Shown here piece after piece: positions 16,089-24,136 of a stretch of DNA of 39,146 bases. How positions within the stretch are numbered: the stretch's first letter is position 1; the number at the start of each line of letters is the position of its first letter. Position numbers and translations under genes: made by a program. This DNA is from CAVQGZ01 sp964400785 (lineage in GTDB: Bacteria; Actinomycetota; Actinomycetes; Jiangellales; Jiangellaceae), in assembly GCA_964400785.1 (NCBI GenBank), contig CAYNWB010000021.1, positions 1 through 39,146 on the forward strand. The letters are read 5' to 3'. The notes under the pieces were generated by a model, which had not been told where the DNA came from, searched no databases, and saw only the letters and a list, made by a program, of their open reading frames with translations.

Positions 16089-16771
16089 TGCGCGTCGGCA
16101 TCGTCACGTTCCCCGGGTCGCTGGACGACCGGGACGCCGCCCGCGCCGTGCGCTACGCCGGTGGCGAGGCCGTCGCTGTCTGGCACGGTGACGACGACCT
16201 CGGCGGTGTCGACGCTGTCGTTCTGCCCGGCGGGTTCTCCTACGGCGACTACCTTCGCTGCGGGGCGATCGCCCGGTTCGCGCCCGTGATGCGCTCGGTG
16301 GTCGAGCAGGCCCGCACCGGGCTGCCGGTGCTGGGCATCTGCAACGGCTTCCAGATTCTCTGCGAGGCCCACCTGCTGCCCGGGGCGCTGACCCGCAACG
16401 ACGTCCAGACGTTCGTGTGCCGAGACCAGGCGCTCACCGTCGAGAACGCCGACACCGCCTGGACGTCGAGCTACCGCGCGGGCCAGCAGATCGTGGTGCC
16501 GCTCAAGAGCGGCGAAGGCGGCTATGTCGCAGATGCGGCAACCCTGGATGCCCTCGAGGCCGAGGGGCGCGTCGTGGTGCGCTACGCCGGGTCGAACCCC
16601 AACGGCTCCCTGCGCGACATCGCCGGTGTGGCCAGCCCGGACGGTCGTGTGGTCGGGCTCATGCCGCACCCCGAGCACGCGATCGACGACCTCACCGGAC
16701 CGGGCACCGACGGGCTCGGGTTCTTCACCTCGGTGCTGAGCTCGCTGCTCACCGCGGGGGCCTCGGCGTGA
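16088..16771 (+). CDS. purQ: Phosphoribosylformylglycinamidine synthase glutaminase subunit PurQ
   Basis: Class I glutamine amidotransferase that supplies ammonia to PurL. 227 residues. The catalytic triad is visible: nucleophile Cys85 in GICNGFQIL, and His194 with Glu196 in MPHPEHA. VVLPGGFSYGDYLR is the oxyanion-site region. Translation is coupled at both ends: a TGATG overlap with purS and a GTGA overlap with purL, which fits the fixed subunit ratio of the complex. Confidence 0.98.
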   Translation: MRVGIVTFPGSLDDRDAARAVRYAGGEAVAVWHGDDDLGGVDAVVLPGGFSYGDYLRCGAIARFAPVMRSVVEQARTGLPVLGICNGFQILCEAHLLPGALTRNDVQTFVCRDQALTVENADTAWTSSYRAGQQIVVPLKSGEGGYVADAATLDALEAEGRVVVRYAGSNPNGSLRDIAGVASPDGRVVGLMPHPEHAIDDLTGPGTDGLGFFTSVLSSLLTAGASA

Positions 16772-19041
16772 CCGAGACCGTCGAGCAGGCCGCCAGCACC
16801 CCCGACGTCGACCAGCCCTGGGCCGAGCTCGGGCTGAAGGCCGACGAGTACCAACGCATCCGCGAGCACCTCGGCCGGCGCCCCACGTCGTGCGAGCTGG
16901 CCATGTACTCGGTGATGTGGAGCGAGCACTGCTCCTACAAGTCGAGCAAGGTGCACCTGCGCCAGTTCGGGGAGAAGGCCCCGCCGACCGACGCCCTGCT
17001 GGTCGGCATCGGCGAGAACGCCGGCGTGGTCGACGTGGGCGACGGGTACGCGGTGACGTTCAAGGTCGAGTCCCACAACCACCCGTCCTACGTCGAGCCG
17101 CACCAGGGGGCGGCCACCGGGGTCGGTGGCATCGTGCGCGACATCCTGGCCATGGGGGCGCGGCCGGTGGCCGTCATGGACCCCCTGCGCTTCGGGCCCC
17201 TCGACGCCCCCGACACCCGCCGGGTGATGCCGGGCGTCGTGGCCGGCATCGGTGGCTACGGCAACTGCCTGGGGCTGCCGACGATCGGCGGCGAGGTGGT
17301 CTTCGACCCGTCGTACGCGGGCAACCCCCTGGTGAATGCGCTGTGCGTCGGGGTGATGCGGCACGACGACATCCAGTCCTCAGGGGCGATGGGTGTCGGC
17401 AACCTGGTCGTGCTCTACGGGGCCAAGACCGGCGGCGACGGCATCGGTGGGGTCTCGGTGCTGGCCAGCGAGACCTTCTCCGAGACCGGCCCCACCAAGC
17501 GCCCGTCGGTGCAGGTGGGCGACCCCTTCATGGAGAAGCTGCTCATCGAGTGCACCCTCGAGCTGTTCGCGGACGACCTCGTCGTCGCGATCCAGGATCT
17601 CGGCGGTGCGGGGCTGTCGTGCGCGACGTCCGAGATGGCGTCCGGCGGTACCGGAGGCATGCAGGTCGCCCTCGACCGGGTGCCGCTGCGCGACTCCACG
17701 CTCGCTCCCGAGGAGATCCTCATGAGCGAGTCGCAGGAGCGCATGATGGCCATCGTCGACCCGGACAAGATCGACGACTTCATGGCCGTCTGCGAGCGGT
17801 GGGACGTTCTGGCGACAGTGCTGGGCGAGGTCACCGACACCGGCCGCCTCGTGGTCACCTGGCACGGCGACACCGTCGTGGACGTGCCCCCGCGCACGGT
17901 CGCCCACGAGGGCCCTGTCTACGAGCGCCCCTACGTGCGGCCCTCCTGGCAGGACGCGCTGCAGGCCGACGAGCCCACCCCGCAGCGGCTCGCGCGTCCG
18001 ACCACGCCGGAGCAGCTGCGGGCCACCGTGCTGCGCATGGCCGGCGCCCCCAACCTCGCGGCCAAGACCTGGGTGACCGAGCAGTACGACCGGTTCGTGC
18101 TCGGCAACACGGTGCTGGCCCAGCCCGAGGACGCCGGCGTCGTCCGCATCGACGAGCAGACGGGCCTGGGCGTGGCCCTGTCGACCGACTGCAACGGGCG
18201 GTTCGCCAAGCTCGACCCCTACGAGGGAGCCCGCCTCGCCCTGGCCGAGTCGTACCGCAACGTCGCCACGGTCGGAGCCCGTCCGCTCGCCGTCACCAAC
18301 TGCCTGAACTTCGGCTCGCCCGAGGATCCCGAGGTGATGTGGCAGTTCGCCGAGGCCACGCGCGGTCTCGCCGACGCCTGCCTCGAGCTCGGTGTTCCCG
18401 TGACCGGCGGCAACGTGTCGTTCTACAACCAGACCGGTGACACCGCGATCCTGCCCACGCCGGTCGTCGGTGTGCTCGGGGTTCTCGACGACGTGTCGCG
18501 ACGAACGCCGCAGGCGTTCACCACGCCGGGCCAGGTCGTCTACCTGCTGGGGCAGACCCACGACGAGCTCGCCGGCTCGGAGTGGGCGCACGAGGTGCAC
18601 GGGCACCTCGGTGGCAGGCCGCCCCGGTGCGACCTGGCCGCCGAACGCGTGCTCGGCGAGATCCTCATCAACGCGTCGAGGGACGGGCTGATCGACGCGG
18701 CCCACGACGTCTCGGACGGCGGTGTGGCGCAGGCCCTGGTCGAGTCGTGCCTGCGCGGTGGCATGGGTGCCCGCGTCTGGGTGCCGGACGACCTCGACCC
18801 CTTCGTGTTCCTGTTCTCGGAGTCGCAGGCACGGGCCGTCGTCGCGGTACCGCGATCCGAGGAGGTGCGGTTCACCGACATGTGTACCGCGCGCCGGTTC
18901 CCGCACCAGCGCATCGGGGTGCTCGACGACGGGGGCGGGGACGCCGCACAGCCCGTGCTCGACGTCCAGGGTCAGTTCACGATCACTCTGGACGAGCTGC
19001 GCACCGCCCGCGAGGCACCGCTGCCGCAGGCGATGGCCTGA
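16768..19041 (+). CDS. purL: Phosphoribosylformylglycinamidine synthase subunit PurL (small type)
   Basis: Converts FGAR, ATP and PurQ-derived ammonia to FGAM. 757 residues, the small PurL form that needs separate PurS and PurQ. Starts at a GTG in the GTGA overlap with purQ. The motif WSEHCSYKSSK at residues 51-61 carries the catalytic His54; KVESHNHPS and the glycine-rich GGIVRDI and GGEVVFDPSY stretches form the nucleotide site, and a second AIRS-like half follows (NCLNFGSPEDPE, VTGGNVSFYN, DVSDGG). Four 10-bp direct repeats follow the stop. Confidence 0.98.
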   Translation: MTETVEQAASTPDVDQPWAELGLKADEYQRIREHLGRRPTSCELAMYSVMWSEHCSYKSSKVHLRQFGEKAPPTDALLVGIGENAGVVDVGDGYAVTFKVESHNHPSYVEPHQGAATGVGGIVRDILAMGARPVAVMDPLRFGPLDAPDTRRVMPGVVAGIGGYGNCLGLPTIGGEVVFDPSYAGNPLVNALCVGVMRHDDIQSSGAMGVGNLVVLYGAKTGGDGIGGVSVLASETFSETGPTKRPSVQVGDPFMEKLLIECTLELFADDLVVAIQDLGGAGLSCATSEMASGGTGGMQVALDRVPLRDSTLAPEEILMSESQERMMAIVDPDKIDDFMAVCERWDVLATVLGEVTDTGRLVVTWHGDTVVDVPPRTVAHEGPVYERPYVRPSWQDALQADEPTPQRLARPTTPEQLRATVLRMAGAPNLAAKTWVTEQYDRFVLGNTVLAQPEDAGVVRIDEQTGLGVALSTDCNGRFAKLDPYEGARLALAESYRNVATVGARPLAVTNCLNFGSPEDPEVMWQFAEATRGLADACLELGVPVTGGNVSFYNQTGDTAILPTPVVGVLGVLDDVSRRTPQAFTTPGQVVYLLGQTHDELAGSEWAHEVHGHLGGRPPRCDLAAERVLGEILINASRDGLIDAAHDVSDGGVAQALVESCLRGGMGARVWVPDDLDPFVFLFSESQARAVVAVPRSEEVRFTDMCTARRFPHQRIGVLDDGGGDAAQPVLDVQGQFTITLDELRTAREAPLPQAMA

Positions 19042-19043
19042 CG

Positions 19044-19083
19044 CGCAGGTCAGCGCAGGTCAGCCCAGGTCAACCCAGGTCAG
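19044..19083. repeat. Four tandem 10-bp repeats after purL
   Basis: Units CGCAGGTCAG, CGCAGGTCAG, CCCAGGTCAA and CCCAGGTCAG follow each other directly after the purL stop, putting AGGTCA at one-turn spacing. The last unit plus CGCTGGG can form a CCCAG/CTGGG hairpin (19074-19090), which may terminate purL. Confidence 0.7.
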
Positions 19084-19102
19084 CGCTGGGCGGCCCCGCC
19101 CG

Positions 19103-19615
19103 TCACTGGTGAGCGTGTCGAGGCGAGGCGCGCAGGCTGCTGCGCACGTAGCGCAGGGCGACCGAGGCCAGGGCCTCGAGGGCCGCGTCGGACAGGTCGG
19201 CGTCGGGAACCTCGACGACGGGGATGCCCGCCCTCGACAGGGCGGCGGCCGCCTGCTCACATGCCAGCCCCACGAAGGCGCCCCCGCGGCGGGCCAGGTG
19301 TGGTCCGGCCGCACGCAGCGCCAGGGCCACGCCGGTCGCATCCGGCTCGACGAGCACCACCAGGTCGAGGCCGCCGAAGCGCCCGGTGCCGTCGTTGACG
19401 GTCGCCAGCCACTCCGTCTCGTCGTGGGGATCGAGAAGCTCGAAGCGTGCACACGGCCCCAGCTCGTGGGCCAGCTTCGTGCCGGCTGCCACGCGGGAGC
19501 AGCCGTCGGCGATGAGAACCTGCGCCCCGTGCCGCACCAGTTCGCGACACACGGCGGCGCCCACGGCGCCGGCCCCACCGACGACGAGTGCGATGCGTCC
19601 TTCGAGCATGTCCAT
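19103..19615 (-). CDS. Short Rossmann-fold protein, degenerate SDR-like
   Basis: 170 residues from the ATG at 19615, with a GGAGAGG ribosome site upstream. The N-terminus is a clear NAD(P)-binding Rossmann start (IALVVGGAGAVGAAVCRELVRHGAQV, GGAGAVG at 13-19) and follows SDR topology to about residue 120 (GGLDLVVLVEPD replaces the NNAG region). The chain then ends early: usual SDRs are about 250 residues and have Ser and YxxxK catalytic residues, which are absent. It could be a non-catalytic binding protein or the remnant of a longer SDR. Convergent with purL and divergent from the sterol-carrier-like gene. Confidence 0.65.
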   Translation of the reverse strand: MDMLEGRIALVVGGAGAVGAAVCRELVRHGAQVLIADGCSRVAAGTKLAHELGPCARFELLDPHDETEWLATVNDGTGRFGGLDLVVLVEPDATGVALALRAAGPHLARRGGAFVGLACEQAAAALSRAGIPVVEVPDADLSDAALEALASVALRYVRSSLRASPRHAHQ

Positions 19616-19730
19616 GACGTGCCTCTCCGTCCCCTGTGTACCTGGTGGTCCGTGCGCTTCGGACGGGCCCTGGGACCCTGCCGAAGGTGACGCTCGGCCC
19701 CTGTTGCCGCGGCTCGATCGGGGCTCTGGC

Positions 19731-19736
19731 TACAGT
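19731..19736 (+). promoter_or_regulatory. Putative -10 element (TACAGT) of the sterol-carrier-like gene
   Basis: TACAGT lies 7 bases before the ATG at 19744, with no ribosome site between; leaderless layout. Confidence 0.45.
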
Positions 19737-19743
19737 CCGGCAG

Positions 19744-20523
19744 ATGGCGGCTCGTCGGTACGCGAGCGACCGGGTCGAGGCGCTGCTGCGCGACTGCGTG
19801 GACGCGATCGGACCGGCTCTGGACGGGCTGACACCGTCCCAGCTGTCGAGCTCGAGCGTGTTGCCCGGGTGGACGGTGCGCGACCTCGCCGCGCACCTCG
19901 TCGTGATCGCCGACTCGGTGCGGCACCTCGAGCCTCTGGCGCCGAACGCGGGGGTGCTGAGCCTCAGCGAGTACCTCGCGGGCTACGCCGACCGGGCCGA
20001 TCGGATCGACGCGTTGACGCGCCACGCGGCGGACGAGCTGGCCGACATCCCGGCTGCGTACCGGCAGCGCTGGCAGGACGCGCTGGAGCGGCTGGACGGA
20101 CTGCGCGGGGTCGAGAAGGTGCTGGCTCGACGCGGCGCGGCTCGGCTGGCCGACTTTCTCGTCACGCGGGTGGTCGAGCTCGTCGTGCATGCCGACGACC
20201 TGGCGCGGTCGGTGCCGCAGGCCGTCCCGGCACGCATGCCCGACGGGGCGGTGGCGCTCGTCGCACGCGCGCTGGCGGACGTGCTGGCCGCTCGACACCC
20301 CGGTCGCGCCTTGGAGGTACGTGTGCCGCCCGTCGTGGCCGTCCAGTGCATGCCTGGCCCCTCGCACACCCGGGGTACCCCGCCGGGCGTCGTGGAGACC
20401 GATCCGCTGACCTGGATACGGCTGGCCTCGGGTCGCCGGACGTGGGCGGACGCCGTAGCGGAGGGCAGCGTGTCGGCCTCGGGTGAGCGTGCTGACCTGT
20501 CGGGAACGTTGCCCCTGCTGTGA
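19744..20523 (+). CDS. Maleylpyruvate-isomerase-like / sterol carrier family protein
   Basis: 259 residues from the ATG at 19744. The N-terminal ~170 residues are a DinB-like four-helix MDMPI_N domain (LPGWTVRDLAAHLVVIADSV, TRVVELVVHADDLARS with the His/Asp metal or thiol-site residues), and the C-terminal ~80 residues are a sterol-carrier-like domain (DPLTWIRLASGRRTWADAVAEGSVSASG). Relatives include mycothiol-dependent isomerases, so a thiol-linked role is possible, but the substrate is unknown. A gene of this type lying between purL and purF is a recurrent actinobacterial arrangement, so its position is conserved rather than accidental (established knowledge, not checked here). Confidence 0.85.
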   Translation: MAARRYASDRVEALLRDCVDAIGPALDGLTPSQLSSSSVLPGWTVRDLAAHLVVIADSVRHLEPLAPNAGVLSLSEYLAGYADRADRIDALTRHAADELADIPAAYRQRWQDALERLDGLRGVEKVLARRGAARLADFLVTRVVELVVHADDLARSVPQAVPARMPDGAVALVARALADVLAARHPGRALEVRVPPVVAVQCMPGPSHTRGTPPGVVETDPLTWIRLASGRRTWADAVAEGSVSASGERADLSGTLPLL

Positions 20524-20541
20524 CGGGTCGGGGGAGCGCGG

Positions 20542-21162
20542 TCAGACCCGACGTACCCAGCGCTCGCCCTGGCGCTCGAAGCCCATCCGGGCCAGGTACG
20601 GGTCGTCCGGGTGCAGCCCGCCCGGAGCGACCACCGTGTCGAACCCGTGGTCGGAGAACCAGCCGCTTCGCTCGAAGACGTACTCGCCGGGCGTGAAGTC
20701 GCGGTAGGCCGGTGTGACGTAGTCGAGCACCAGCCTGGCCTGGCCGGGGACGTCGCCGTTGGTGAGCAGCACGACGCCGGCGGTCTCGTCCTCACGCAGC
20801 ACGAGAAAGGCGCTCGTGTCGGGCAGCGCCGGGTCGAAGACGAACGAGGGGTTGAACCGGCGGATGTCGGCCTCGTGCACCCGCAGGACGTGCCGCAGGT
20901 ACTCGTCGCGCGGGTCGACCTCGAGCAGCGTGTAGCCCTCGGGGCCGCGAGCCGTTCGCAGGCGTGCGACCAGCACCAGGTTGATGCCGATGATCGCCAG
21001 GTTCATCGCGACCATGGGCCAGACCTCGATCACGGCGTTGTAGACCACCAGCACCGCGGCCGCGACCGTGTTGAGCACGCGCAGGCGCAGCAGACGGGTC
21101 TGCAGCAGCGAGACGATGAGCAGCACCGACCCGGCCCATCCGACGACCTCGACCCACGGCAC
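20542..21162 (-). CDS. YgjV-like membrane protein with GNAT-like C-terminal domain
   Basis: 206 residues from a GTG at 21162, with a TAGCCT -10-like hexamer 6 bases upstream. Residues ~1-70 contain three close-spaced transmembrane segments typical of YgjV/SemiSWEET-like proteins (VEVVGWAGSVLLIVSLLQT, VLNTVAAAVLVVYNAV, MVAMNLAIIGINLVLVARL). The rest is soluble and resembles an acyltransferase fold: FLVLREDETAGVVLL, LVLDYVTPAYRDF and YLARMGFERQGERW match the beta4-alpha4-beta5 pattern and end of GNAT domains, though the CoA loop is not obvious. Function unknown. Divergent from the M20 peptidase with the start codons only 36 bp apart. Confidence 0.75.
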   Translation of the reverse strand: MPWVEVVGWAGSVLLIVSLLQTRLLRLRVLNTVAAAVLVVYNAVIEVWPMVAMNLAIIGINLVLVARLRTARGPEGYTLLEVDPRDEYLRHVLRVHEADIRRFNPSFVFDPALPDTSAFLVLREDETAGVVLLTNGDVPGQARLVLDYVTPAYRDFTPGEYVFERSGWFSDHGFDTVVAPGGLHPDDPYLARMGFERQGERWVRRV

Positions 21163-21168
21163 CGCCCC

Positions 21169-21192
21169 AGGCTAGGGCGCGATGCCTAGGGT
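21169..21192. promoter_or_regulatory. Back-to-back -10 elements for YgjV-like and M20 genes
   Basis: TAGCCT on the minus strand (21169-21174) lies 6 bases before the GTG at 21162, and TAGGGT on the plus strand (21187-21192) lies 6 bases before the GTG at 21199. Any -35 regions must overlap the opposite promoter. Confidence 0.5.
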
Positions 21193-21198
21193 GGTGAC

Positions 21199-22539
21199 GT
21201 GACTCCTGACGAGAGGACCCTGGCCGAGCAGGTCGCACGGCTGCACCCGCGGGCGCTGGACGACCTCGTGGCGCTCGTGCGCGTGCCCTCGGTGAGCGCC
21301 GACCCGCAGCACGCCTCCGACGTGGACGCGTCCGCCGATCTCGTGGCGAGCATGGCTCGGGCTGCCGGAGCCGACCAGGTCGAGGTTCTCGCCGTCGCCG
21401 GCGGCAGGCCGGCAGTGGTGGCTCGATGGTCCCCTCCACCGGGCACGCCGACCGTGCTGCTCTACGCGCACCACGACGTGCAGCCGGCACCGGCGCAGCA
21501 GTGGGAGTCCGACCCGTTCGAGCCCGTGGAGGTGGACGGGCGCCTGTACGGGCGCGGCGCCGCCGACGACAAGGCAGGGGTCGCGGCCCACCTGGCGGCC
21601 ATCCGGGCGCACGGCGGCCGTCCGCCGGTCGGGGTCGTGCTGTTCGTGGAGGGTGAGGAGGAGATCGGGTCGCCGACCTTCAGCGCCTTCCTCTCCGAGC
21701 ATCGCGACAAGCTGGCCGCCGACGTGCTGGTGGTGGCCGACTCGATGAACTGGTCTGCCGAGGTGCCGGCCCTGACCACGTCGCTGCGCGGCCTCGTCGA
21801 CTGCGACGTCGAGGTGCGAACCCTGAGCAGGCCCGCCCACTCGGGCATGGGCGGTGCCGCACCGGACGCGCTGTCGGCCCTGGCCCACGTGCTCGCCCGG
21901 CTGCACGCCGACGACGGATCCGTGGCCATCCCCGGGCTCGTGCACGGGTCACGACCCGCACCCACGCTCGACGAGGCCCGCTGGCGTGCCGAGACAGGGG
22001 TGCTCGACGGTGTCTCGCTGATCGGGACCGGCACGCTCACCGACCGGCTGTGGATGCACCCGTCGGTGTCGGTCCTCGCCATCGATGCCCCGCGCCTGAG
22101 CGAGGCGGCGAACGTGCTGGTGCCCAGTGCCAGGGCCAGGGTGAGCCTGCGCCTGGCCCCGGGCCAGCACCCCGGGCAGGCCATGACGGCCCTGGCCGAG
22201 CACCTGCGCTCCAGCGCACCCTGGGGTGCCCAGGTGACGGTCACGCCGGGTGCGACCGCCGCCCCCACGTCCCTGGATCTCGGGTCGCGGGCGGCGACCC
22301 TCGCCCAGCAGACACTGCGGGACGCCTTCGGCCACGACCCCGTCGAGATCGGTGTCGGCGGCTCCATCCCGTTCGTCGCCGAGCTCGCCGTCGCCTACCC
22401 GCAGGCCTCCATCCTGGTCACCGGTGCCGGCGACCCCGCGGCGAACTGGCACGGGCCGAACGAGAACCTGCACCTGGGCATGTTCGCGCGCACCTGCCTG
22501 TTCGAGGCGCTGCTGCTGCACCGGCTGGCCACTGCCTGA
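21199..22539 (+). CDS. M20 family metallo-dipeptidase
   Basis: 446 residues from a GTG at 21199. Cytoplasmic zinc hydrolase of the M20/M25/M40 family, most like the dipeptidases. The metal and catalytic residues appear in order: LLYAHHDVQPA (metal His and catalytic Asp), GRGAADDKAG (bridging Asp), EGEEEIGSP (catalytic base Glu and metal Glu), VADSMNW (metal Asp), and WHGPNENLHL (metal His). The dimerisation domain starts near LRGLVDCDVEV and carries HSGMGG. It likely releases amino acids from di- or tripeptides. The next gene, purF, has its own promoter. Confidence 0.92.
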   Translation: MTPDERTLAEQVARLHPRALDDLVALVRVPSVSADPQHASDVDASADLVASMARAAGADQVEVLAVAGGRPAVVARWSPPPGTPTVLLYAHHDVQPAPAQQWESDPFEPVEVDGRLYGRGAADDKAGVAAHLAAIRAHGGRPPVGVVLFVEGEEEIGSPTFSAFLSEHRDKLAADVLVVADSMNWSAEVPALTTSLRGLVDCDVEVRTLSRPAHSGMGGAAPDALSALAHVLARLHADDGSVAIPGLVHGSRPAPTLDEARWRAETGVLDGVSLIGTGTLTDRLWMHPSVSVLAIDAPRLSEAANVLVPSARARVSLRLAPGQHPGQAMTALAEHLRSSAPWGAQVTVTPGATAAPTSLDLGSRAATLAQQTLRDAFGHDPVEIGVGGSIPFVAELAVAYPQASILVTGAGDPAANWHGPNENLHLGMFARTCLFEALLLHRLATA

Positions 22540-22573
22540 CGCAACGGCCGTCACCGAGGCCGTCGTAGGCGCC

Positions 22574-22579
22574 TACACT
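22574..22579 (+). promoter_or_regulatory. Putative purF -10 element (TACACT)
   Basis: TACACT lies exactly 6 bases before the purF GTG at 22586 with no ribosome site between. Confidence 0.5.
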
Positions 22580-22585
22580 CGGCGT

Positions 22586-24127
22586 GTGCCGCGCGGCGAC
22601 GGACGGCTGACCCACGAGGTCGACCCCGACGACAAGCGCCCCCAGGATGCCTGCGGGGTCTTCGGCGTCTGGGCGCCCGGGGAGGACGTCGCCAAGCTCA
22701 CCTACTTCGGCCTGTACGCCCTTCAGCACCGTGGCCAGGAGTCCGCCGGCATCGCCGTCGGCGACGGCCAGGCGATCCTCGTGTACAAGGACATGGGCCT
22801 GGTCTCGCAGGTGTTCGACGAGCGCACGCTGTCGGCGCTGGTCGGCCACGTCGCGGTGGGTCACTGCCGCTACTCCACCACCGGCTCCAGCCGTTGGGAG
22901 AACGCCCAGCCCACTCTGGCTCCCACCACCGAGGGCACGATCGCGCTGGGGCACAACGGCAACCTGACGAACTCCCACGAGCTGGCCGAGGTGATCGCCG
23001 CCCGAGGGCAGAGCGCGACCCGCGACGCGGTGATGCAGGGCAACACCACCGACACCGCTCTGGTCACCTCCCTGCTGGGCAGCCACCCGCACGCCTCGAT
23101 CGAGGACGCCGCCGTCGACGACCTTGCCCTGCTGCGCGGCGCCTTCTCGCTCGTCTTCTCCGACGAGTCCACGCTGTTCGCGGCCCGCGACCCGCAGGGC
23201 ATCCGCCCCCTCGTGCTCGGCCGCCTCGAGCGCGGCTGGGTCGTGGCCAGCGAGACCGCCGCCCTCGACATCGTGGGGGCCTCGTTCGTCCGCGAGGTCG
23301 AGCCCGGCGAGCTCGTCGCCATCGACTCGCGCGGCCTTCGGACGCGGCGCTTCGCGCCGGCCGAGCCACGCGGCTGCCTGTTCGAGTTCGTCTACCTCGC
23401 CCGCCCCGACACCACGATCAGCGGCCGCTCGATCCACGCCGCGCGCGTCGAGGTCGGACGCCGCCTCGCGGTCGAGCACCCGGCCGAGGCCGACATGGTG
23501 ATCCCCGTCCCCGAGTCGGGCACGCCCGCCGCGGTCGGCTATGCCGAGGCCAGCGGCATCCCGTTCGGCAGCGGGCTGGTCAAGAACTCCTACGTCGGTC
23601 GCACCTTCATCCAGCCGAGCCAGACGATCCGCCAGCTCGGCATCCGGCTCAAGCTGAACCCGCTGCGCGAGGTCATCGCGGGCAAGCGGCTGGTGGTGGT
23701 CGACGACTCGATCGTGCGCGGCAACACCCAGCGGGCGCTCGTGCGCATGCTCCGCGAGGCCGGCGCGGAGTCGGTGCACGTGCGCATCTCCAGCCCCCCG
23801 GTGAAGTGGCCGTGCTTCTACGGCATCGACTTCGCGACCCGGGCCGAGCTGATCGCGAACGGCCTCGACACCGACGAGATCCGACGCCACATCGGTGCCG
23901 ACAGCCTCGGCTACATCTCGCTCGACGCTCTCACCGAGTCGACCCATGTGCCGGCCGAGCTGCTGTGCCGGGCGTGCTTCAGCGGTGAGTACCCGGTGGC
24001 GCTGCCGGACGAGGCGCTGCGTGGCAAGCATGCTCTCGAGCAGCCCACCCTGCCGCTGGACGCGGTCGACGGTCTCGCAGTGCTCGCCGCGGGAGCTGGT
24101 GGGGTCGACGCGCTCACCCGGCCCTGA
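22586..24127 (+). CDS. purF: Amidophosphoribosyltransferase
   Basis: First committed step of purine synthesis: PRPP + glutamine to phosphoribosylamine. 513 residues. The GTG at 22586 gives a 22-residue propeptide before Cys23 (DACGVFGVW), the N-terminal nucleophile exposed by processing, as in the Bacillus-type enzyme. The glutaminase domain (residues ~23-260) is followed by the phosphoribosyltransferase domain with the PRPP loop VVVDDSIVRGNT (Asp373-Asp374). Cysteines in WPCFYGIDF and LLCRACFSGEYP match iron-sulfur ligands of the oxygen-sensitive class. Stops 9 bases from the convergent nagB stop. In Streptomyces purM follows directly; here the nag cluster intervenes. Confidence 0.98.
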   Translation: MPRGDGRLTHEVDPDDKRPQDACGVFGVWAPGEDVAKLTYFGLYALQHRGQESAGIAVGDGQAILVYKDMGLVSQVFDERTLSALVGHVAVGHCRYSTTGSSRWENAQPTLAPTTEGTIALGHNGNLTNSHELAEVIAARGQSATRDAVMQGNTTDTALVTSLLGSHPHASIEDAAVDDLALLRGAFSLVFSDESTLFAARDPQGIRPLVLGRLERGWVVASETAALDIVGASFVREVEPGELVAIDSRGLRTRRFAPAEPRGCLFEFVYLARPDTTISGRSIHAARVEVGRRLAVEHPAEADMVIPVPESGTPAAVGYAEASGIPFGSGLVKNSYVGRTFIQPSQTIRQLGIRLKLNPLREVIAGKRLVVVDDSIVRGNTQRALVRMLREAGAESVHVRISSPPVKWPCFYGIDFATRAELIANGLDTDEIRRHIGADSLGYISLDALTESTHVPAELLCRACFSGEYPVALPDEALRGKHALEQPTLPLDAVDGLAVLAAGAGGVDALTRP

Positions 24128-24136
24128 GGCCGAGCG

